Assembly: GCF_022637395.1 (NCBI RefSeq)
Contig: NZ_CP093337.1
Location: forward strand, 411,001-475,000
From: Shinella sp. H4-D48
GTDB taxonomy: Bacteria; Pseudomonadota; Alphaproteobacteria; Rhizobiales; Rhizobiaceae
Direction of reading: 5' to 3'
DNA length: 64,000 nt
A program made the position numbers and the translations under genes. The notes under the pieces were generated by a model that made no database searches, had not been told where the DNA came from, and worked only from the letters and a program-made list of their open reading frames with translations. Within the stretch, counting starts at the first letter, position 1. Each line of letters begins with the position of its first letter. This document shows positions 58,347 through 64,000 of this stretch, one piece after another.

Positions 58347-59212
58347 GCACGACACTTGCCGAGGCGCTTGCCACGGCGCGGCGGCGCCTGGAAGATGCGG
58401 GCATTGCGGATGCGGCGCGCGACGCGCGGATTTTGCTCGATGGGCTTCTCCATCTGTCGTCCACGGCCTTCCTTGTCGATGGAGACCGCCCCCTGACAGC
58501 CAAACAACTCGCGACGATTCGGGGTGCGATCGAGCGCCGCGTCGCGCGTGAACCGGTGCATCGCATTCTCGGTCGCCGCGCGTTCTCGCGGCTCGACCTC
58601 ATACTTTCCCCTGATACACTTGAACCGCGACCGGACACCGAGATCCTCGTGGACACGCTTGTGCCCTATGCGCGCCGCTTCGTTGCTGAGCGGGGCGCTT
58701 GCCGCATCCTCGATCTTGGAACCGGCACGGGGGCGATCTGTCTTGCCCTGCTCGATCTGGTGCAGGGGGCAACGGGCGTGGGCGCGGATGTTACCAGAGG
58801 CGCCCTTGAAACCGCGATGCGCAATGCCGACATGAATGGTCTCGCGGACCGCTTCGAAGTGGTTGAAAGCGACTGGTTTGCGGCGGTAACCGGGGTGTTC
58901 GACATTATCGTGTCAAATCCGCCCTATATCGTGCATTCCTTGCTCGAGACGCTGGACGAAGAGGTCCGGCTACATGATCCGATAATGGCGCTGGATGGCG
59001 GCGACGACGGGCTCGATGCCTACCGCGCCATAGCGGACAGTGCCGCCGATCACCTCGGGCAGGACGGCCTGGTGGCTTATGAGATCGGCTACGACCAGAA
59101 GACATCCGTAACCGGGATCATGCGCGAAAAAGGTTTTGCGCGAATCGCAGCGGTAGAGGATCTTGGCGGCAACGATCGTGTCCTCGTCTTTTCCAAGACA
59201 GTATCTTTGTAA
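58343..59212 (+). CDS. prmC: Release-factor glutamine methyltransferase PrmC
   Basis: Methylates the GGQ glutamine of release factors using SAM. The 289-aa protein has the SAM-binding [15 protein letters not shown] and the substrate-glutamine motif NPPY at 192-195. Overlap with prfA indicates coupled translation. Confidence 0.95.
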   Translation: MSTTLAEALATARRRLEDAGIADAARDARILLDGLLHLSSTAFLVDGDRPLTAKQLATIRGAIERRVAREPVHRILGRRAFSRLDLILSPDTLEPRPDTEILVDTLVPYARRFVAERGACRILDLGTGTGAICLALLDLVQGATGVGADVTRGALETAMRNADMNGLADRFEVVESDWFAAVTGVFDIIVSNPPYIVHSLLETLDEEVRLHDPIMALDGGDDGLDAYRAIADSAADHLGQDGLVAYEIGYDQKTSVTGIMREKGFARIAAVEDLGGNDRVLVFSKTVSL

Positions 59213-59542
59213 CCTATGCTGCCGCATTGCAGCAAATTCCGCAGTCGCAAAGAAAAAGCTTGGAATTGTGAAGGAAGCGGGATACGTTGCGGCCACGCAC
59301 TGGGCAAGAGGTCATGGCGCAGCGATTTGTGCCGCGTGACCCGATCGTGAGGATTGCTCTCTCGAAGAGTTGCTAGGGTTGAAGACTTCCCTGTGCGGGT
59401 ACCTGTTAATTTGACGTCTTACGGCGACAGGACCACCGGCCGGCGTGGTTTGCCCGCGGGTAAGGATGTTTGATCTGGCGTGTCCCGATCAGGCTGCAGA
59501 TACATGAATCATCGATACATGGATACGTTAGGTGAGTGACAT
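59213..59542. other. 330-bp intergenic region before the DUF4167 gene
   Basis: No open frame or RNA family is recognised. It carries a weak five-pair hairpin just after prmC and, close to the next gene, a short direct repeat GATACATG (59499-59506 and 59514-59521) followed by a third GATA. Probably promoter and leader of the DUF4167 gene. Confidence 0.5.
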
Positions 59543-60205
59543 ATGAGGCCAGGACAGCAAAACAAGCGCGGCCGCGGGCGTAATAATAACAACAACAATA
59601 ATAACAATAACAACAACAACCACCGCAAGGGCGGTAATCCGTTGACGCGAACTTACGACAGTTCTGGTCCGGATGTGAAAATCAGGGGCACGGCCCAGCA
59701 TATTGCAGAAAAATATGCAGCCTTGGCTCGCGACGCCCAGAGCGCCGGTGACCGCGTCATCGCGGAAAACTACCTCCAGCACGCAGAGCACTATAACCGC
59801 ATCATCGCTGCTGCACAGGCGCAGATGCAGGAGCGCGCTCCGCGCGAAGACCGCCACGATGGCGGCGACCGCAATGACTACAATGATCGCGACGGTTTTG
59901 ACCGGGATCATGACGATGATGTCGGGCATGGCGAGGAGCAGCAGGCTCCCGTTGCTGCCGCGGCGGCTGTGGCCGCTGACGAACCCGTTGTCGATGGCTC
60001 CGGCCCACAGCCGGTGATCGAAGGAACGCCGGCGGAAGTGGCACTCGAAGAAGAAGGTGCTGCGCCCGCTTCCGGCCGTGCACCGCGTCGCCGCGCTGCC
60101 GCCCGTCCGCGCCGCCCACGCCGCGGAGAGGCCCAAGCTGCAGGTGGTGAGGACGGTCAGTCCGGCGGCGACGACGCCCCGGCCCTCGAAACCGCTTCCG
60201 AATAG
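59543..60205 (+). CDS. DUF4167 domain-containing protein with poly-Asn tract
   Basis: A 220-aa protein with a basic start (QQNKRGRGR), thirteen consecutive asparagines (14-26), the conserved DUF4167 core (about 35-95; DSSGPDVKIRGTAQHIAEKY), an acidic D/N/R-rich middle and an Ala/Arg-rich tail. Much of it is predicted to be disordered and it may bind RNA or DNA, given the basic ends. Function unknown. It follows prmC in rhizobia and precedes clpB. Confidence 0.85.
   Translation: MRPGQQNKRGRGRNNNNNNNNNNNNNHRKGGNPLTRTYDSSGPDVKIRGTAQHIAEKYAALARDAQSAGDRVIAENYLQHAEHYNRIIAAAQAQMQERAPREDRHDGGDRNDYNDRDGFDRDHDDDVGHGEEQQAPVAAAAAVAADEPVVDGSGPQPVIEGTPAEVALEEEGAAPASGRAPRRRAAARPRRPRRGEAQAAGGEDGQSGGDDAPALETASE
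59582..59620 (+). repeat. AAT/AAC triplet tract encoding 13 Asn
   Basis: Thirteen consecutive AAT or AAC codons in mixed order. In-frame triplet slippage here would change the number of asparagines without shifting the frame. Confidence 0.8.
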
Positions 60206-60230
60206 GCAAAACCTGCCTTTAACCATTGCA

Positions 60231-60256
60231 GAACCCGGCTTCGTGCCGGGTTCTTG
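60231..60256 (+). terminator. Terminator after DUF4167 gene
   Basis: Stem GAACCCGGC / GCCGGGTTC with loop TTCGT, followed by a T-containing run. Confidence 0.7.
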
Positions 60257-60345
60257 CGTTTCGGCAAGTGCCGGAAAAATCTGCGGCGACGGAGCCTGCG
60301 CTCCTTTAATTCCGAAAAATTCGCTACCATATTCTTCACAGACGA

Positions 60346-60372
60346 TTGACCGGCAGCAAGGCTGGCCTATCG
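60346..60372 (+). promoter_or_regulatory. Candidate heat-shock promoter of clpB
   Basis: TTGAC (60346-60350) and CCTAT (60366-60370) with a 15-base spacer resemble an RpoH-type promoter, as expected for clpB. About 90 bp before the start. Not a full consensus match. Confidence 0.35.
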
Positions 60373-60458
60373 CATCTATGAGAGGCTTGCCTTTGAGGGA
60401 GCCTTATCCTGAATCATCGACCGGTGCCTGAAGGGCCGGCCGAGTTATGGAGGCCTAT

Positions 60459-63065
60459 ATGAATATCGAAAAATACTCCGAACGCGTTCGCGGTTTTCTG
60501 CAATCCGCTCAGACCAAGGCGCTCGCGGACGGAAACCCGCAGTTCACCCCCGAACATGTGCTGAAAGTGCTGCTCGATGACGAGCAGGGCATGGCGACTT
60601 CGCTCATCGAGCGGGCCGGCGGTAATGCGCGTGACGCAAGGATCGCCAACGATGCTGCCCTTGCCAAGCTGCCCAAGGTTTCCGGCGGCAACGGGCAGGT
60701 CTACCTGTCGCAGCCGCTTGCTAAGGTCTTCACCACCGCCGAGGACGCCGCCAGCAAGGCCGGTGACAGCTTCGTCACCGTCGAGCGCCTGTTGTTGGCA
60801 CTGGCTATCGAGAAATCCGCTGCGACGTCGGATATTCTGGCAAAGGCCGGCGTGACGGCCACGAAACTCAATCAGGTTATCAACGACATCCGAAAGGGCC
60901 GGACCGCCGATACGGCGAGCGCCGAGCAGGGTTTTGATTCGCTGAAGAAGTTCGCCCGTGACCTGACCGCCGACGCGCGGGAGGGCCGCCTCGATCCGGT
61001 CATCGGCCGGGACGACGAAATCCGCCGCACGATCCAGGTGCTGTCGCGCCGCACCAAGAACAACCCGGTTCTCATCGGTGAACCCGGCGTCGGCAAGACG
61101 GCAATCGCCGAAGGCCTCGCGCTGCGCATCGTCAATGGGGACGTGCCCGAAAGCCTCAAAGAGAAAAAGCTGATGGCGCTCGACATGGGCGCGCTGATTG
61201 CCGGTGCAAAATATCGCGGTGAATTCGAGGAACGCCTGAAGGCCGTTCTCGCCGAAGTGCAGGCGGAAGACGGCGAGATCATTCTGTTCATCGACGAGAT
61301 GCACACCCTGGTCGGCGCCGGCAAGGCGGAGGGAGCGATGGACGCCTCCAACCTGCTGAAGCCCGCGCTTGCCCGTGGTGAGCTGCACTGCGTCGGCGCG
61401 ACCACGCTTGACGAGTATCGCAAGCATGTCGAGAAGGACGCGGCTCTCGCCCGCCGGTTCCAGCCGGTGATGGTGAACGAGCCGACGGTGGAGGACACGA
61501 TCTCCATTCTGCGCGGCCTGAAGGAGAAGTACGAGCAGCACCACAAGGTCCGGATCTCCGACTCTGCTCTTGTCGCGGCTGCGACCCTTTCAAACCGCTA
61601 CATCTCGGATCGCTTCCTGCCTGACAAAGCAATCGACCTGATGGACGAAGCCGCCTCGCGGCTGCGCATGCAGGTGGATTCCAAACCGGAAGAGCTCGAC
61701 GAACTCGACCGCCGGATCATCCAGCTGAAGATCGAGCGGGAGGCCCTGAAAAAGGAAACCGACCGCGCATCGCACGATCGTCTCGAAAAACTCGAGATCG
61801 ACCTCGCGGCGATCGAGGAGGAAGCCTCTGCGCTGACGGCACGCTGGCAGGCGGAAAAATCCAAGCTGGGCCGCGCCGCCGATCTCAAGCGGCAGCTCGA
61901 CGAGTTGCGTAACGAACTTGCGATTTCTCAGCGCAAGGGCGAATTCCAGCGCGCCGGCGAACTGGCCTACGGCATTATTCCAAAGCTCGAAAAGGAGTTG
62001 GAGGAAGCCGAAGGCCGTGATGCCGGAGATGTCGATCCGATGGTGCAGGAGGTCGTGACCGCCGACAACATCGCACATGTGGTGTCGCGGTGGACGGGCA
62101 TTCCCGTGGACAAGATGCTGGAAGGCGAACGCGACAAGCTGCTCAGGATGGAAGACGAGCTCGCCAAGTGGGTCGTCGGCCAGGGCGATGCCGTCCAGGC
62201 GGTTTCGCGTGCCGTGCGCCGCGCCCGCGCCGGGTTGCAGGATCCGAACCGGCCGATTGGCTCGTTCATCTTCCTCGGCCCGACCGGCGTTGGCAAGACG
62301 GAGCTGACCAAGGCGCTCGCCCGCTTCCTCTTCGATGACGAGACGGCGATCCAGCGCATGGACATGTCGGAATACATGGAGAAACACTCCGTGGCCCGGC
62401 TGATCGGTGCGCCTCCCGGCTATGTTGGTTACGAGGAAGGCGGTGCGCTTACCGAATCCATCCGTCGTCGGCCCTACCAGGTCGTGCTGTTCGACGAAAT
62501 CGAGAAAGCGCATCCGGATGTCTTCAACGTGCTGCTGCAGGTTCTCGATGATGGTCGTCTGACCGATGGACAGGGCCGTACCGTGGACTTCCGCAACACG
62601 ATGATCATCATGACCTCGAACCTCGGTGCCGAATACCTCACGGCGCTCGGAGAGAACGAGGACAGCGACAAGGTTCGCGACCAGGTGATGGACGTTGTGA
62701 AGATGGCGTTCCGCCCGGAATTCCTGAACCGCGTCGACGAGATCATCCTGTTCCATCGCCTGCGGCGGTCGGAAATGGGTGCGATCGTCGATATCCAGAT
62801 GGCCCGCCTGCGCAGGCTTCTGGAAGATCGCAAGATCGTTCTCGAACTTGACGAGGAGGCCGTGCACTGGCTGGCCGAGAAGGGCTACGATCCGGTCTAT
62901 GGTGCGCGTCCGCTGAAGCGTGCGATCCAGAAGCACCTTCAGGATCCGCTCGCCGAGAAGATCCTGGCGGGTGATATCCCCGACGGATCCATCGTCAAGG
63001 TCACTGCGGGCTCCGACCGCCTGCTGTTTTCGCCGCGCGGTGCCGCGGTCAGCAAGGCGGCCTGA
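60459..63065 (+). CDS. clpB: ATP-dependent disaggregase ClpB
   Basis: Hexameric AAA+ chaperone that rescues aggregated proteins with DnaK. The 868-aa protein has a Clp N-domain, AAA1 with Walker A GEPGVGKT (207-214), the coiled-coil middle domain (about 400-530) and AAA2 with GPTGVGKT (607-614). ATG 60459 follows GGAGG by five bases; 60447 would be four codons earlier. Probably heat-shock regulated. Confidence 0.96.
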   Translation: MNIEKYSERVRGFLQSAQTKALADGNPQFTPEHVLKVLLDDEQGMATSLIERAGGNARDARIANDAALAKLPKVSGGNGQVYLSQPLAKVFTTAEDAASKAGDSFVTVERLLLALAIEKSAATSDILAKAGVTATKLNQVINDIRKGRTADTASAEQGFDSLKKFARDLTADAREGRLDPVIGRDDEIRRTIQVLSRRTKNNPVLIGEPGVGKTAIAEGLALRIVNGDVPESLKEKKLMALDMGALIAGAKYRGEFEERLKAVLAEVQAEDGEIILFIDEMHTLVGAGKAEGAMDASNLLKPALARGELHCVGATTLDEYRKHVEKDAALARRFQPVMVNEPTVEDTISILRGLKEKYEQHHKVRISDSALVAAATLSNRYISDRFLPDKAIDLMDEAASRLRMQVDSKPEELDELDRRIIQLKIEREALKKETDRASHDRLEKLEIDLAAIEEEASALTARWQAEKSKLGRAADLKRQLDELRNELAISQRKGEFQRAGELAYGIIPKLEKELEEAEGRDAGDVDPMVQEVVTADNIAHVVSRWTGIPVDKMLEGERDKLLRMEDELAKWVVGQGDAVQAVSRAVRRARAGLQDPNRPIGSFIFLGPTGVGKTELTKALARFLFDDETAIQRMDMSEYMEKHSVARLIGAPPGYVGYEEGGALTESIRRRPYQVVLFDEIEKAHPDVFNVLLQVLDDGRLTDGQGRTVDFRNTMIIMTSNLGAEYLTALGENEDSDKVRDQVMDVVKMAFRPEFLNRVDEIILFHRLRRSEMGAIVDIQMARLRRLLEDRKIVLELDEEAVHWLAEKGYDPVYGARPLKRAIQKHLQDPLAEKILAGDIPDGSIVKVTAGSDRLLFSPRGAAVSKAA

Positions 63066-63085
63066 CCACCGGGATTGCATAAAAT

Positions 63086-63115
63086 AAAAAGCGCGGGTGA
63101 AAGCCCGCGCTTTTT
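63086..63115. terminator. Bidirectional terminator, clpB / M23 gene
   Basis: AAAAAGCGCGGG / CCCGCGCTTTTT with a six-base loop. A tracts on both strands serve the two convergent genes. Confidence 0.9.
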
Positions 63116-63134
63116 GCCGTTTTTTGGGATTCGA

Positions 63135-64000
63135 TCAGCGCGTTTCGGCCAGTTCGGTCGAGCTTTCTCCGCTGCCGAGCAGATCGTCGATGCGCTTGCG
63201 TTCGCTTTCGAACTTCGCGAGCGCCTTGCCCTCCAGCGACTTTCCGCCGGGCAGGCGGATTTTCAGGGCATCCACCTTGTTGCCGTTTACGATCAGCTCG
63301 TAATGCAGGTGAGGGCCGGTGGAGAGGCCGGTCGAACCGACATACCCGATGACCTGACCCTGTCTTACCTTGACGCCCGGCTTGATGCCCTTGGCGATGG
63401 CGTTCTGGTGATTGTAGGACGAAACATATCCGTTGGCGTGCCGGATCAGCGTCTGGTTTCCGTAGCCGCCGGAATCCCAGCCGGCCTTTTCCACGACGCC
63501 GTTGCCCGCCGCGATGATCGGCGTGCCACGTGGGGCGGCCCAGTCCACGCCGGTATGCATGCGCGAAAAGCCGAGGATCGGATGGCGCCGCATGCCGAAG
63601 CCGGAGCGAAACACGCCGTTGGGAACCGGGTTGCGCAACAGGAACTGCCGGATGCTCTTGCCGTCGCGATCGTAATAATCGACGGAATCGTCTTCCGGGT
63701 TCTGGAAACGGTAGACCCGCGTTTCGGTATCTCCGAACTTGGCGTCGAGCAGCAGGATTTCGGAGCCTTCAGCGGCCGTGCCGTTCTGGTCCGTGACGGA
63801 GAAGAACGCCTCGAGTGAATCCGTCGGCCGCAGCTGCGCCTGGAAATCGACATTGCTGGCGAGGATGCGGATCATCTCGGCCGTCATATCTTGGCCCATG
63901 CCGTAGGACAGTGCGGCGCGGTAGATGCCGTCATAGACGCGCGGCAGGTCGCGGCCGGCAATGATCGTCGGCCGGTCGTCATCGTCGAAGGCCGTTGCTA
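63135..64000 (-). CDS. M23 family metallopeptidase, C-terminal part
   Basis: Peptidoglycan endopeptidase of the LytM/M23 group; its start lies beyond the window. The frame is open to base 64000. Zinc ligands are visible in MHTGVDWAAPRGTP (HxxxD) and GPHLHYEL (HxH). The catalytic domain occupies about the C-terminal 140 residues and is followed by a charged tail. Upstream the visible part is a beta-rich region with acidic stretches. Likely involved in cell-wall remodelling or separation. Confidence 0.9.
   Translation of the reverse strand, partial: ATAFDDDDRPTIIAGRDLPRVYDGIYRAALSYGMGQDMTAEMIRILASNVDFQAQLRPTDSLEAFFSVTDQNGTAAEGSEILLLDAKFGDTETRVYRFQNPEDDSVDYYDRDGKSIRQFLLRNPVPNGVFRSGFGMRRHPILGFSRMHTGVDWAAPRGTPIIAAGNGVVEKAGWDSGGYGNQTLIRHANGYVSSYNHQNAIAKGIKPGVKVRQGQVIGYVGSTGLSTGPHLHYELIVNGNKVDALKIRLPGGKSLEGKALAKFESERKRIDDLLGSGESSTELAETR

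Noticed and set aside
59224..59245. Hairpin GCTGC/GCAGC just after prmC as terminator
   Set aside because: Only five pairs and no T tract.

Overview
The window is a GC-rich piece of a Rhizobiaceae-type alphaproteobacterial chromosome (Rhizobium, Ensifer, Agrobacterium or Shinella relatives; the genus cannot be fixed from sequence alone). The indicators are aerobic cobaltochelatase cobT-cobS, 5-aminolevulinate synthase (C4 haem pathway), the fdsGBACD formate dehydrogenase, a glpSTPQUV-type glycerol ABC operon, and the block lysC-ptsP-prfA-prmC-DUF4167-clpB. It is almost entirely core chromosome. I see no prophage, insertion sequence, integrase island, CRISPR array or toxin-antitoxin pair.

Layout. 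1-10.5 kb: end of a queuosine-precursor transporter, a secreted phytase-like esterase, cobT-cobS, a J-domain protein, bolA, a minus-strand aroK-aroB-CorC operon, then a small membrane protein with xerD, followed by accA. 10.6-18.1 kb: envelope and metal genes, including an L,D-transpeptidase lipoprotein with a TusA-like protein, a GNAT, a D,D-carboxypeptidase with a His-rich CobW GTPase, an M20 amidohydrolase, tRNA-Arg(CCU), and a META-MliC fusion with a small unknown protein. 18.2-27.9 kb: dxr, hemA, a glycine-zipper lipoprotein and tamA-tamB. 27.8-33.4 kb: an Lrp regulator divergent from arginase and ornithine aminotransferase, then cheW and a cytosolic double-PAS chemoreceptor. 33.4-42.4 kb: LysR-fdsGBA-fdhD-fdsD, acuI and an SDR gene. 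42.5-51.2 kb: glpR, glpD and a complete glycerol ABC transporter; no glycerol kinase gene is present. 51.2-53.5 kb: a TetR regulator divergent from an SDR-methyltransferase pair. 53.6-64 kb: lysC, ptsP, prfA, prmC, a DUF4167 protein, clpB and part of an M23 peptidase.

How they work together. Three local circuits can be read directly. GlpR-like half-sites lie inside the spacers of sigma70-like promoters for both glpR and glpD-glpSTPQUV. Two 19-bp dyads, one exact and one imperfect, sit between tetR and its divergent SDR partner. An FNR/FixK-type box lies upstream of hemA. The fds genes encode a complete NAD-linked molybdenum formate dehydrogenase with its own sulfurtransferase and a LysR regulator. 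Several genes support envelope building: LDT, D,D-carboxypeptidase, TamAB, MliC and M23.

I did not find a clear, entirely new multi-gene system. The most notable observations are the complementary loss of ATPase motifs in the paired glycerol ABC ATPases, a CorC protein whose DUF21 membrane domain is replaced by one helix, repeated KKPFWK boxes in the L,D-transpeptidase tail, and the compact TetR operator pair.
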